This document shows positions 9,615 to 18,185 of a stretch of 64,000 nt of DNA, piece by piece. Made by a program: the position numbers and the translations under genes. Each line of letters begins with the position of its first letter. Within the stretch, counting starts at the first letter, position 1. Source of the DNA: CAIODY01 sp046051225 (GTDB lineage: Bacteria; Bacteroidota; Bacteroidia; Chitinophagales; CAIODY01); contig JBJOOR010000016.1 of the NCBI GenBank assembly GCA_046051225.1, forward strand, positions 1 through 64,000. Reading direction: 5' to 3'. The notes under the pieces were generated by a model, which saw only the letters and a program-made list of their open reading frames with translations, made no database searches and was not told the origin of the DNA.

Positions 9615-9716
9615 ATGGCAATTTTTAGATGTTGTATAGAAGAAACTATTACTTCCAAATCTTTTAAAAATTGGTTCGAAATGTTGAACGTGCAGCCCGC
9701 TGAAAGGGACTTTTGA
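9615..9716 (+). CDS. Possible 33-aa peptide ORF, function unknown
   Basis: ATG to TGA encodes a 33-residue peptide beginning MAIFRCC and ending NVQPAERDF. Its stop codon falls in the loop of the terminator hairpin. There is no clear ribosome-binding site or promoter, and the opposite strand is also open, so this could be chance. It is listed because its 3' end is so closely tied to the terminator. Confidence 0.15.
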   Translation: MAIFRCCIEETITSKSFKNWFEMLNVQPAERDF

Positions 9717-9745
9717 TAATTTCTATCGAAAGTCCCTTTTTTATT
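9703..9745 (+). terminator. Rho-independent terminator
   Basis: An 11-bp perfect stem (AAAGGGACTTT at 9703-9713 pairing with AAAGTCCCTTT at 9729-9739), a 15-nt loop and a T-rich tail on the plus strand. It most plausibly ends transcription of the nuclease/NdpA/ROCO-TIR cassette, about 190 nt after the last stop codon. Confidence 0.75.
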
Positions 9746-9905
9746 TCCGGCTGTAAGCTGCTGCCGATGAGATGTTTGAATAAATAACATCATTTATTTT
9801 ATCGGTTCAAAATGTATGGTTTTGACGATTGTAGTAAACTAATAAATTTACAAATCTAATTCGATAAAGAAAAGACTTTATAATCCTTATTCCATAAACA
9901 TAATT

Positions 9906-10382
9906 TTAGCTCCCTTCCCCCCTTCTTCTCACCTTTCTAATCTGCAATACTACCCCTATCACAAACAATAGCAATAGTAATTTAATAGTTGATTGCACAA
10001 TAAACGAATCGGGGCCGTTAGCTATTGGATGTCCAATTGGTAGGCGGCTCAAAGTTTCGTTTACAGCTGGTACAAGTGAAAGAAACAGCGAAAAACTCAT
10101 GCAAAACACTGTCAAATATTGTAGCCAAGCAGTGGTTTTGTTCGCCAACAAATAGGCTGTGGTTAAGCATAACAATACTAAAATACCAATGGCATGCCCT
10201 GGATTAAAATGCCCCGATTTTGATAACCAAAATGAGGTGATACAAGCACCTGCATTAAGCACACTATATATTTTTCCTGTTTTTGAAAGAGGTAATATAT
10301 AGCCATCTTTTATTAAGCTAACCAATGATACTATAATTGCAGCTATTGATATAGTGGTGTGTACAATGCCAAGAATACTCAT
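9906..10382 (-). CDS. Small integral membrane protein, unknown function
   Basis: 158 residues with four or five hydrophobic segments (about 2-22, 38-52, 60-80, 84-106 and 130-148) and a basic C-terminus (IRKVRRRGEGS). No enzymatic motif is recognised. It is the last gene of the minus-strand run that begins with CotH, 62 nt after the DUF4956 gene. It may belong to that operon, but the gap is wider than the others in the run. Confidence 0.55.
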   Translation of the reverse strand: MSILGIVHTTISIAAIIVSLVSLIKDGYILPLSKTGKIYSVLNAGACITSFWLSKSGHFNPGHAIGILVLLCLTTAYLLANKTTAWLQYLTVFCMSFSLFLSLVPAVNETLSRLPIGHPIANGPDSFIVQSTIKLLLLLFVIGVVLQIRKVRRRGEGS

Positions 10383-10444
10383 AAGCGGTGGTTTAATTAA
10401 GAGAATAAGAATATGATATTTTAATAAAAAACAATTAAATCACA

Positions 10445-11164
10445 TTAATCATCATCGCCTTTGATAGCATTACCTTCAGCACCTTTTGACAAATAAAATG
10501 CCTTTATTCGAGCCACATCACGAAGAAAATCTATTCTAATAATTTCGATACGATGAACATCTAAACCAGTTCGTGTTTTTAAGTCTGCCAACATTTCTTC
10601 TCGTTTTTCGGGTGTTATTAAATCTATTCTTTCGTATTCAATTTCTTTCATGTTTTCGTTGGTTAGGTTTCTCCAAATCCAACCATCTAATACAAATGTC
10701 ATTACCAATATTAATGCATTGGCAAAAACTAATTCGGCATAGCTAATTTTTTTTGTAGCCAATGCATTCATCACACCTAATGTAATACAAATAAAAAAAT
10801 ACGCCATCTCTTTTATAGGTACTACCTCGGTTCTATATCGTAAAATACTAAACACTGCAAACAAGCCAAAAGCAAAGCCTATACTTTGTTTACTGCTTGC
10901 TAGCATATAACACATAATGAAAATTAAAGTGTTAAAAAGAAAATAGGTAAACAAATATTCTTTGCGCTTATTCACTGGATAATAAATTAAGCGTACCAAA
11001 ATAAATGTTACAATAAAATTAAAACCATATCTACCCAATAATTCAAAAAAATCGGTTGAGTTAAAAAATCTATTGCTATTAAAAAAGCAAGTAGCCGACG
11101 AAGAAACTGCATCAACGGTTTCGGTAGATAAAGAATCTTGAACTAAAGCAATTAAATTAAGCAT
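10445..11164 (-). CDS. DUF4956 family membrane protein
   Basis: 239 residues with four predicted transmembrane helices in the first ~155 residues (around 32-45, 58-72, 76-105 and 115-150), then a soluble domain of ~85 residues. The FAVFSILRYRTEVVPIKEM segment after the third helix is the recognisable core of DUF4956. Members are very often encoded beside VTC-domain proteins and CotH kinases, and are presumed to supply the membrane part of a polyphosphate or exported phosphoryl pathway. The biochemical role is unproven. Its start overlaps the end of the VTC gene by 8 nt, so the two are translated together. Confidence 0.85.
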   Translation of the reverse strand: MLNLIALVQDSLSTETVDAVSSSATCFFNSNRFFNSTDFFELLGRYGFNFIVTFILVRLIYYPVNKRKEYLFTYFLFNTLIFIMCYMLASSKQSIGFAFGLFAVFSILRYRTEVVPIKEMAYFFICITLGVMNALATKKISYAELVFANALILVMTFVLDGWIWRNLTNENMKEIEYERIDLITPEKREEMLADLKTRTGLDVHRIEIIRIDFLRDVARIKAFYLSKGAEGNAIKGDDD

Positions 11165-11930
11165 TCATTATTTTTTTAAGTGTTATAAATTTGGGTTTGA
11201 AGTTATTGCTTTTAATAGTAGGCTCGGTTAAAGCCACACCCATACAATATTTGCTGATACTTAACGGCGGAATTCTTTTTTGTTTCATCATCTGTATAAA
11301 AGGCATCAACACACTTCGTTTGTTTTGTTTTATTTCGGCAATGGCTAAGTTTTTCATCAAAACTTCATTGCCATTTTCGTTTTTATATTTCAAATTAATA
11401 TCTAATGTAACTCTTTCTGTCATCGCATTATTTACCAAAGTAATTCGACTATAATATACCCATAGCTTACTTTTTAATGTTGTTTTATCAAACACAACAT
11501 TTTCAATTTTATTGAATTCAACAGCACTTAATTCAGTTTTAATATCTTCTTGCTTCAATCTTTTTTTTGATGTTCGGGTACCATACAATGAATACTTTAC
11601 CTCAAAAAAAGTAAGATTACTTTCAACATATTTTCTGTATCTAATTTTTAAACGGTTCACTTTTTCATTATGATGATATTTGTACAATAAATAATCATCG
11701 GTATCAAAATATAATGAGTCGTATTTAAAAATACGCCTATTCTCTATTTCTAAAACTTTATAATCGTTCTTTGCTGCTTTTAAAAATTCGGGTAAAAATT
11801 TTATATTAAAAGTGTATTTAGAATCCTGTCTATCTAATAACGAAACGGCATCCAAATCGGCTAGCGACAATGGCTTTAGTTGATTGATAACTTTTTTTAT
11901 CTCATCTTCGATATGTAAATTATCATGCAT
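11157..11930 (-). CDS. VTC-domain (polyphosphate polymerase-type) protein
   Basis: 257 residues forming a single triphosphate-tunnel domain. Family landmarks are all present: DRQDSKYTF (~30-38), FKYDSLYFDTDDY (~68-80), LKIRYRKY (~92-99), FFEVKYSLYGTRTSKKR (~106-122), TLDINLKY (~175) and AEIKQNKRS (~197-205). Alternating basic and acidic residues of this kind line the tunnel in the yeast vacuolar transporter chaperone Vtc4, which makes polyphosphate from ATP. No membrane anchor is seen; the neighbouring DUF4956 protein could provide one. The gene overlaps both neighbours (8 nt downstream, 1 nt upstream). Family assignment is strong; whether the product is polyphosphate here is not shown. Confidence 0.85.
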   Translation of the reverse strand: MHDNLHIEDEIKKVINQLKPLSLADLDAVSLLDRQDSKYTFNIKFLPEFLKAAKNDYKVLEIENRRIFKYDSLYFDTDDYLLYKYHHNEKVNRLKIRYRKYVESNLTFFEVKYSLYGTRTSKKRLKQEDIKTELSAVEFNKIENVVFDKTTLKSKLWVYYSRITLVNNAMTERVTLDINLKYKNENGNEVLMKNLAIAEIKQNKRSVLMPFIQMMKQKRIPPLSISKYCMGVALTEPTIKSNNFKPKFITLKKIMNA

Positions 11931-12334
11931 TATTTTTTTTCGTCGTACACAAATTTGTGAACTTCAACATTTGTTGGCGTATCGGCATCAATATGTTTTT
12001 CAGCAATTTTTCTTCCCTTATCATCATACGAATATTCAATAATTTTTTTTTCTTTTCCCTTTGATGAGTAATGAATTTCTTTTGTTTTTTTATTTATTGC
12101 TGCATTATAAAACATTTTAGAATGCTTAGATGTATTGCCTTTTTTATCATAATTCCATTCTTCAATTACTTCACCTTTTTCATTATAAATTTGTATTGAA
12201 TTTTTATACGTTATTTCTTTTTTTGTTTTTTTGTCATACTCTGTAACGTAGTCTGTTCTTGTACTTTGAGCCATCAACGATGTACAATAAAACAATAGCA
12301 ATAAAAAACTAACACTAAAAATTCTGATTTGCAT
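11930..12334 (-). CDS. Small exported protein with YD/MORN-like repeat strands, unknown function
   Basis: 134 residues from the ATG at 12334; an upstream TTG at 12355 is in frame, but the ATG gives a clean signal peptide (basic start, FLLLLFYC core, cleavage near LMAQS). The mature part consists of short repeating strands such as YNEKGEVIEEWNYDKKGN and YSYDDKGRKIAEKHID, which resemble the toxin-wing/YD-like beta strands of many Bacteroidota exported proteins. It sits between the arylsulfotransferase-like gene (21 nt) and the VTC gene (1-nt overlap), so it is probably part of the same operon and may be a periplasmic accessory. Confidence 0.6.
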   Translation of the reverse strand: MQIRIFSVSFLLLLFYCTSLMAQSTRTDYVTEYDKKTKKEITYKNSIQIYNEKGEVIEEWNYDKKGNTSKHSKMFYNAAINKKTKEIHYSSKGKEKKIIEYSYDDKGRKIAEKHIDADTPTNVEVHKFVYDEKK

Positions 12335-12355
12335 TGTATAATTTATTCTGTTCAA

Positions 12356-14065
12356 TTAAATTTTTGAAAACTTAAAACTACCAAAATGTTTTGCATTATC
12401 AATAGAATTTAATTGAATCATATAAATACCCTTTTCTAAATTATTAATATTTATTGGCATTGATGTATTCCAGTTTTTAATGGATAAAATTGCTGCGCCA
12501 TTTACATTATAAATTGTATAATTTACTTCTGTTTCTTTTGTTTGTAAAAATATTTTTTCGGCAGATGGATTAGGATAAATTCTCCAATACAAATTAGCAT
12601 CAACTATTGCAATGCCACTTGCTGTAACGCTTGTAGCCGATGATAAAGCAGAGCCACAATTTGTTCCATCTACAATTTGTACTTGATAACTGCCACTTTG
12701 AGTAACTGTATAAGTGGCAGCATTTGCACCACTAATGGCTACACCATTCAAATACCACTGATAAGTTGTGCCAATGCTATCACATGTTAATACATCGCCG
12801 CTTTGCGATATAGTTGGTGTTGATGGTTGCGTTCCACTAATATAACAAGCTGTATATCTAAACGATTGAGGAATTGCCCCACCCATTCCACCTGCTGATG
12901 TGTATGACCATATCGTATTTCCTATGGTATCAATTTCATAAACGAGACCAGATAGTGCAACACAAATCAACATATTTCCATTTGGTAATTGTTGTGAATT
13001 GCCCATATTACTGGTATGCCCAGTACATACAATTCGCTTATCATAAGTAGTTGGTAAATATGCTTGCCCCGATGCAGGTGCAGTATAATTACTACCCGTC
13101 ATTGGCGGATTAAACATATCAATATATGAATTTGTACCACTTTGCCCATTGTTGTTAAACCCAACAAGGTAGCCAGCTTTGGGGCATCCTGCAGGCACAA
13201 AATGTCCATCATGAACAATATTCAAATCGGCAGCTGGCGACGTAACACTATATGCAGCTGGGTTTCCCCAACGATATAAAATATCACCACCTTTGCCCGA
13301 ATTACCGCCAGTGTGCGAAGCTGCTTCGGCAATAGTTGTGCTATGATCAATCACATAAACTTCAGATAAATTATGAGAACTAAAAGCAATTTGATCTAAT
13401 GTTGCATTATAATCTACACCATTCATGTGCAGCCAATCTTTTGTTGATTTATAGTTTACATCCAATAATTCAGGATGAGCAGATATAGAAGTTACATAAT
13501 TACGACGAGTAGGATAAACATTTTGCATTAAATGATCCCAAGCATGCCATTCCCACACGATTGTGCCAGTATTAGCGCCTGTAGGTTGCACTTCAATAAT
13601 TTTATCGGGCCACATAATACTGTTGAACGAACAGCCAGCGGTATCTACTTCGGCAGCCGTTTTTAATTCGTATGATATTAAAAGCACATTGCCATTTGGC
13701 ATTGGGCAAATATCATGGTGTGTGCAATAAGTGGTTGATGAATACACATAATCCCATAGCACATTTCCACTCCAATCTACTTTTTGAACTTCGCCACTTA
13801 TTGGGCCACCACTAAAAGAATTACCAGCATGTTGAACACTTCTAATCAAGCTACCACCTGGCAAAACATAAGCCGAATAGGTTGTACCTAATGTAAAATT
13901 CCAGGTATGGTAAATGTTTTTCGACATATCAAGTAATGTAGCTGATGTTTGATTTTGCTTTGCAATTAAAGTGTAATCGCCCCAAGATGATTGAGCCGAA
14001 ACAATTGTTGAATACAAATTTATGATGGCAAAAAGTGTTGCTGTAATGATGAATTTAATTTTCAT
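12356..14065 (-). CDS. Secreted arylsulfotransferase (ASST)-like beta-propeller with T9SS sorting domain
   Basis: 569 residues. Signal peptide at 1-24 (FAIINLYSTIVSAQS). The main domain (about 28-400) has repeated propeller strands and the HHDICPMPNGNVLL motif near 118-131, a hallmark of ASST-like proteins, plus later H-rich repeats (SSHNLSEVYVIDH, HDGHFVP, GHTSNMGNSQQLPNGN). An Ig-like segment follows at ~415-480 (YQWYLNGVAISGANA), then a T9SS sorting domain (YWRIYPNPSAEK ... KGIYMIQLNS). Known ASSTs transfer sulfate between phenols in the periplasm using a catalytic histidine; activity here is not certain. It lies in the CotH operon, which fits modification or binding of exported material. 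Confidence 0.75.
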   Translation of the reverse strand: MKIKFIITATLFAIINLYSTIVSAQSSWGDYTLIAKQNQTSATLLDMSKNIYHTWNFTLGTTYSAYVLPGGSLIRSVQHAGNSFSGGPISGEVQKVDWSGNVLWDYVYSSTTYCTHHDICPMPNGNVLLISYELKTAAEVDTAGCSFNSIMWPDKIIEVQPTGANTGTIVWEWHAWDHLMQNVYPTRRNYVTSISAHPELLDVNYKSTKDWLHMNGVDYNATLDQIAFSSHNLSEVYVIDHSTTIAEAASHTGGNSGKGGDILYRWGNPAAYSVTSPAADLNIVHDGHFVPAGCPKAGYLVGFNNNGQSGTNSYIDMFNPPMTGSNYTAPASGQAYLPTTYDKRIVCTGHTSNMGNSQQLPNGNMLICVALSGLVYEIDTIGNTIWSYTSAGGMGGAIPQSFRYTACYISGTQPSTPTISQSGDVLTCDSIGTTYQWYLNGVAISGANAATYTVTQSGSYQVQIVDGTNCGSALSSATSVTASGIAIVDANLYWRIYPNPSAEKIFLQTKETEVNYTIYNVNGAAILSIKNWNTSMPININNLEKGIYMIQLNSIDNAKHFGSFKFSKI

Positions 14066-14100
14066 TGTATAAAAATTGATGTTTAGTTTTTTTAAAAAAA

Positions 14101-15111
14101 TTAGTGCTGAACTGTAAATTTAGAATTAGTTATATTTCCATTATCAGCAATGGTTTTAAGCAAATAAATTCCGTTAGTAAAATTTTCAATATTTATTTTT
14201 GTAGAATGATTTGTTGGTTCAATGGTTGCCATTTCTTTTCCTAATAAATTATAAATTGAAATTATTTTAATAGTTTGTTGCCCAACACTAATAGTTAATT
14301 CATCGCTCACAGGGTTAGGATATATTGCTATTTTATTTAAAACAACATCTTCAACACCCGAACTAAAAGTACACTTTGAGCAGCTACCAAATTCATACGA
14401 ATCTAATTCCAAATCGCTCATAATCATAATGGCTCTGTTGCCATTTGTGGCACATGAAGTAGGAACAATTTCATAATCTGAAATGGTGTTTCCATTTAGA
14501 AATTTGTATTGATAATTCATATTTGTAGAATCTACATAAGCTATGTATTCATATTTCTGTCCATCAAAACTATACATAGTATTTTGTGAAGTATTCCATG
14601 CATTATAACTACCTGCCACATGCATTTTTGCAGGGTTTAACAACATGCCCGATGTTAAACAAGTTTTCAAACGCATCAGGTAAGTTCCTTTAGGATGATT
14701 ACCAGCAAACGGCATTACACCAATAAATGTGGTATCATTTGCTGTTGAATCTAAATAAATCCAGCGGCTATCATTTGCTAAATATTGCACTCTTGATTCT
14801 TGCGGAATAAACTCTACATCATAGGTTTGATCGCCATTTAAATATTTATATTCATACAAATGATTAGCAGGTAAATCAACCACCAACGAATACATATTTG
14901 TATCCACCACATCTTTAATCATAGGATTAAATACAGGATCCCAATTGGCTGCTGCACCTAATGCTGTTTGAAAAGTACCAGCCACATGAACACCAGCACC
15001 AGTGATATTTAATGGTGTACCTTTCATCGAAACAGCAAATTTTATTTTTTTTGAAAATGCTGAAACACTGATGGTTAAAGCAAAAACGAGTAGTAAATAT
15101 TTTTTCATCAT
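14101..15111 (-). CDS. T9SS-exported protein with two glycogen-binding/CBM-like domains
   Basis: 336 residues. The start has two adjacent ATGs (15111 and 15108); either gives a signal peptide (YLLLVFALTISVSAFS). Two similar ~100-residue modules follow. Each has a VAGTF/VAGSYNAW-type strand (about 45 and 182), an acidic or aromatic W, and a YEYKYLNGD/YQYKFLNGN strand (about 92 and 213), the pattern of AMPK/CBM48-like immunoglobulin-fold modules. The C-terminal ~75 residues are a T9SS sorting domain (IAIYPNPVSDELTIS ... NGIYLLKTIAD). It is 12 nt from the CotH gene and 35 nt from the ASST-like gene, so co-transcribed. Carbohydrate binding is inferred from fold resemblance only. Confidence 0.65.
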   Translation of the reverse strand: MMKKYLLLVFALTISVSAFSKKIKFAVSMKGTPLNITGAGVHVAGTFQTALGAAANWDPVFNPMIKDVVDTNMYSLVVDLPANHLYEYKYLNGDQTYDVEFIPQESRVQYLANDSRWIYLDSTANDTTFIGVMPFAGNHPKGTYLMRLKTCLTSGMLLNPAKMHVAGSYNAWNTSQNTMYSFDGQKYEYIAYVDSTNMNYQYKFLNGNTISDYEIVPTSCATNGNRAIMIMSDLELDSYEFGSCSKCTFSSGVEDVVLNKIAIYPNPVSDELTISVGQQTIKIISIYNLLGKEMATIEPTNHSTKINIENFTNGIYLLKTIADNGNITNSKFTVQH

Positions 15112-15123
15112 TTTTATTATAAA

Positions 15124-17406
15124 TTATTGTTTGATAAATTTTGCGTTTAATTGATTTCCGTTTTCATCAGTAGTTTTAATGAAATAGATACCTTGCTGAA
15201 GCTCAGAAACATTTATTTCAAATCCCCCTAACCCCCTTTGTAAGGGGGAATAACTGCCCATAACTCTTCCTAACACATCCATTATTTCAATTGTATTTAC
15301 TTCCCGATTTAATTCGGGAGACTGATGACTGATGACTATTAACTGCGAAGCAGGATTTGGATAAACAAATAATTTATTATTTGAAATAATTTCATCTACT
15401 CCATTAGCACAATTAAGTTTTTTAAAAGTAGGCCACCCTAACTTAAAACTACCAGTACCATTAGGGCATCGAGCCATTGATGCATCTGCTAATTGCGAAC
15501 TAAAAGAAATACTATCAAACGATGTAGTTCCATTGCTTAGCATTAACATATCGGCAGTGCTTGATAATTTAAAATTAGCATGTAAATATGTATTCGAATT
15601 TACACCGTTATCAGCAAATACAATTAAATATCCATTTGCATTAATAGTAGCCGATGATGGAAAAGCATATTTAGTTGGGTTGGTATAATCATCGGTTAAA
15701 TACAATCCCTTCAAGCTTATAGGGGTTGAAGCATTGTTGTACAACTCAATCCAATCTTCGTGGCTTCCTAATTCATTTACGCCATAGCTTGTATTTTTTG
15801 CTAAAAATTCGTTGATAACAATATCACCTTTTTGCGCAGTAGGAATATTTACAATAAGCGTATAAAATTCATGCTCGGCTCTTTCCGGCGAAAACATTCC
15901 TGCATTTGCATTTTCAGCATAAATATAATATTGAATCAAAGATGAATTAGCCAAAATAGATGCACCATAAACACCATCTAAAGCCGCACCATCATTATGA
16001 TTGCCATCATCATACATTTTTACTTTAGTAAATTTCTTTTCAATAAAATTTCTATATCCTAATAACACATCAGTTGCATTTGAAACATGGCAAACAATAT
16101 TTACTGTGCTTCCAAAAGTAATTGCAGATGGTGATGAAACTATATTTGAAATAGTAGGTGGCACTTGCGTAAACAACGAATGTGATTGCAAATACGATGC
16201 TCTATTCATCATCAAACTATCTAAGCCTGGAACTATTGTAGAGCCATTTGGATAATTTGTAATTAAGCTATTTTGAAATTGTGAGTAAGAATACAATCCA
16301 AAATTTTCTTTCTGAACAGCAGTGTCTACAATACTTTGAAGCTTTGTAACTAATGTATCAAATTTTTTATTTACAAAAAACTCGTTGTTAATGGTTCGCA
16401 TGTGAGCAATGTACATTTTTTGAAAACGAACATCAGACAATATATTTTTTATTAATGGTCGTGATGTATTTGTGCTGTGCAAAAGCGGTGTCATGCTTCG
16501 CATTGTGTTTGGCGTTAAACTGCCTAAACCTGTATTCACAAAACCTCCAAAGCACATATTCAAATCCCAAATAATTGGATTTAATCTTGCATTTTCATCT
16601 CGATACAAATAATAATTTTGAGCAAACAAGCCGCTGTAACTATCCAAATTAACGGTTACATTATTAAATGCCAACATCCAAATGGCTCTATCTACATCTA
16701 ATACTTTTTCAATTCCTGTAAAATTATTGTTGATGGTATCACACAAATCAATCAAATCTTTCCACGATTTTTTCGACACCATTTCGTAGCTATCATAATA
16801 ATTTGCACTATCCGAATTGATATAAATTAATGATGGCAAATGCCCCGAAATAACATTGGTAGGATTTGATTTGAAATAACTGCCCCCCGATGAATAAAAA
16901 TGTTTGGTTAAAAACACTTTATTCAAATTTTCATCGCTGGTGTATATGCCATAATAAACGCCATTGATATACACTTCAGCAAAATTACTTTGTGGTGCAT
17001 CCATATAATTTCGTAAAATTTTATACCCTAATACTTCACGAATCCAAGTAGGGTCGGCATATTCATTCGATAATTTAATATCACTATAGCCTGCATAATT
17101 TGCATTGGTATGTATGTAATCTAAATTAATATGCAACGGATTTTTTTTACGAGTAGAATCGTAAGAACTTTTGCCTTTAAATTTTACACCAACGCTATCA
17201 AATATCACTCCGTTTATTTTCACTTGCGATGCTAAAATATAGCCACCAGCGCCATATACGGCTGTATCCATTTGATAATCCCAGTTAGATTGACTGATAG
17301 TAATTTCAATTTTTTGAATAGAATCAATATTATAAAACCCCGATTGTGCTTTAGCTAAAAACTGAACACTTAATAATATTAAAGTCGATAGAATGTATTT
17401 TTTCAT
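15124..17406 (-). CDS. CotH-family secreted kinase with lamin-tail domain and T9SS sorting domain
   Basis: 760 residues from the ATG at 17406; a TTG six bases upstream is less likely. Signal peptide to ~20 (LLSVQFLAKAQS). The CotH kinase domain covers about 25-410: VGVKFKGKSSYD, KLSNEYADPTWIRE, YINGVYYGIYTSDENLNK, then NLDSYSGLFAQNYYLY and PIIWDLNMCFGG, which carry the metal/ATP-binding aspartates of the family. A C-terminal lamin-tail domain (~520-640, VINEFLAKNTSYG...HEDWIELYN) precedes the T9SS sorting domain (LFVYPNPASQL ... QGIYFIKTTDENG). CotH proteins are atypical exported protein kinases, first known from Bacillus spore coats. It appears to be the first gene of a seven-gene run down to 9906. 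Two palindromic repeat units are inserted in frame in the sorting domain (15223-15249 and 15302-15337). Confidence 0.85.
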   Translation of the reverse strand: MKKYILSTLILLSVQFLAKAQSGFYNIDSIQKIEITISQSNWDYQMDTAVYGAGGYILASQVKINGVIFDSVGVKFKGKSSYDSTRKKNPLHINLDYIHTNANYAGYSDIKLSNEYADPTWIREVLGYKILRNYMDAPQSNFAEVYINGVYYGIYTSDENLNKVFLTKHFYSSGGSYFKSNPTNVISGHLPSLIYINSDSANYYDSYEMVSKKSWKDLIDLCDTINNNFTGIEKVLDVDRAIWMLAFNNVTVNLDSYSGLFAQNYYLYRDENARLNPIIWDLNMCFGGFVNTGLGSLTPNTMRSMTPLLHSTNTSRPLIKNILSDVRFQKMYIAHMRTINNEFFVNKKFDTLVTKLQSIVDTAVQKENFGLYSYSQFQNSLITNYPNGSTIVPGLDSLMMNRASYLQSHSLFTQVPPTISNIVSSPSAITFGSTVNIVCHVSNATDVLLGYRNFIEKKFTKVKMYDDGNHNDGAALDGVYGASILANSSLIQYYIYAENANAGMFSPERAEHEFYTLIVNIPTAQKGDIVINEFLAKNTSYGVNELGSHEDWIELYNNASTPISLKGLYLTDDYTNPTKYAFPSSATINANGYLIVFADNGVNSNTYLHANFKLSSTADMLMLSNGTTSFDSISFSSQLADASMARCPNGTGSFKLGWPTFKKLNCANGVDEIISNNKLFVYPNPASQLIVISHQSPELNREVNTIEIMDVLGRVMGSYSPLQRGLGGFEINVSELQQGIYFIKTTDENGNQLNAKFIKQ
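15223..15249. repeat. Palindromic repeat unit inserted inside the CotH coding sequence
   Basis: A C-run/G-run palindrome (TCCCCCTAACCCCCTTT ... AAGGGGGA) read in frame as SPLQRGLGGF, in the middle of the sorting domain. C5/G5 palindromes of this form are a familiar dispersed intergenic repeat in Bacteroidota. It interrupts the expected strand spacing but keeps the frame. Confidence 0.65.
15302..15337. repeat. Second palindrome plus short tandem repeat inside the CotH coding sequence
   Basis: A perfect 18-bp palindrome TCCCGATTTAATTCGGGA-type unit (15302-15319), directly followed by a tandem of the heptamer ACTGATG (15321-15337). It is read in frame as the ISHQSPELNRE part of the protein. Both elements look like captured repeat DNA rather than ordinary coding sequence. 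Confidence 0.55.
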
Positions 17407-17539
17407 ATTCAAAAATTAGCAATTAAGCAATGTTTATTTAACTGTTTTTTTAATACTACAAAAAAACATATTAGCATATTTAAAGCGTTTACACAATTCA
17501 ACATAATAATTATAAAATTCTTAAATTAAAGTTTTTTAA

Positions 17540-17580
17540 AATAAAAAAGGTTAGCCGCTTTTAAAAAGCACTAACCTCTT
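17540..17580 (-). terminator. Terminator after the haem-motif lipoprotein gene
   Basis: An imperfect inverted repeat (AGGTTAG ... CGCTTTT / AAAAAGC ... CTAACCT, 17548-17578). On the minus strand it is followed by a T-rich run (complement of 17540-17547). It lies 37 nt after the stop of the gene at 17617-17961 and separates it from the CotH operon. Confidence 0.7.
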
Positions 17581-17616
17581 TCAATAAAACCTAAACCTAT
17601 ATAAAGAACGTTATTC

Positions 17617-17961
17617 TTAATTATTTGCAGCGCCTTGATTTACCCAACAAATAATATTATTTTTTTGCGTTGATGTAAGTGTACTACCCAGTGGCATTCT
17701 ACCACTTGATACAGATGAGCTAACTGAATTTCGGTTTGCATAAATTTCGGTATACGTTGTTAATGCACCACATCCTCTTGTACTTCCTGTTCCATGACAT
17801 GAACTTCCTGTTGCGCAAGAAGAAGAAATAATTAATTTCACGTCGCTCGAAAATGATTTATTTGAACCACTACAATCAGTTGCGGTAGCAGTAGTTGTTG
17901 TTTTTTTACAAGCTACCAAAGTGGCAATTACCAAAGTAGTGGTGATTAAAATGTTTCTCAT
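17617..17961 (-). CDS. Small lipoprotein with cytochrome c-like C-x5-C-H motif
   Basis: 114 residues. A lipoprotein signal with lipobox LVAC (Cys at 18) is followed by a Thr/Ala-rich linker. The domain has SSSCATGSSCHGTG (~50-63), a later conserved methionine (SGRMPLGS, ~87), and the motif I-x-C-W-x-x-Q-G-A near the end. This is the layout of small Bacteroidota cytochrome c-like proteins with a distal Met ligand. The spacing between cysteines is five residues rather than the usual two (CxxCH), so covalent haem attachment is uncertain. It has its own terminator and is divergent from the next plus-strand gene. Confidence 0.6.
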   Translation of the reverse strand: MRNILITTTLVIATLVACKKTTTTATATDCSGSNKSFSSDVKLIISSSCATGSSCHGTGSTRGCGALTTYTEIYANRNSVSSSVSSGRMPLGSTLTSTQKNNIICWVNQGAANN

Positions 17962-18185
17962 TTTTTTGCTTGATTCTTATTACAAAGTTGTATTTCAAAA
18001 CAAAAAATTGTGTTATAAAATTTTTAAAAAAATTTATAAGATTATTTTAAAGGAATGATTTATGACAAACTAAAAAGATTATGATATATTGTTTAATATC
18101 TTTTTTACAATATATAATGCAACCATTTTAAAATTTATTTCATCTGTATTAAAATAGATTATATTAACCGTAAAATAAATTAAAC

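Larger units (their letters stand above)
9516..9905. other. 390-bp intergenic region after the putative defence cassette
   Basis: This region separates the plus-strand cassette from the minus-strand CotH/VTC operon, so the two flanking genes converge here. It holds a possible 33-codon ORF (9615-9716) and a strong plus-strand hairpin terminator (9703-9745). The AT-rich remainder (9746-9905) shows no gene, direct repeat or attachment-site-like duplication that I could see. Confidence 0.6.
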
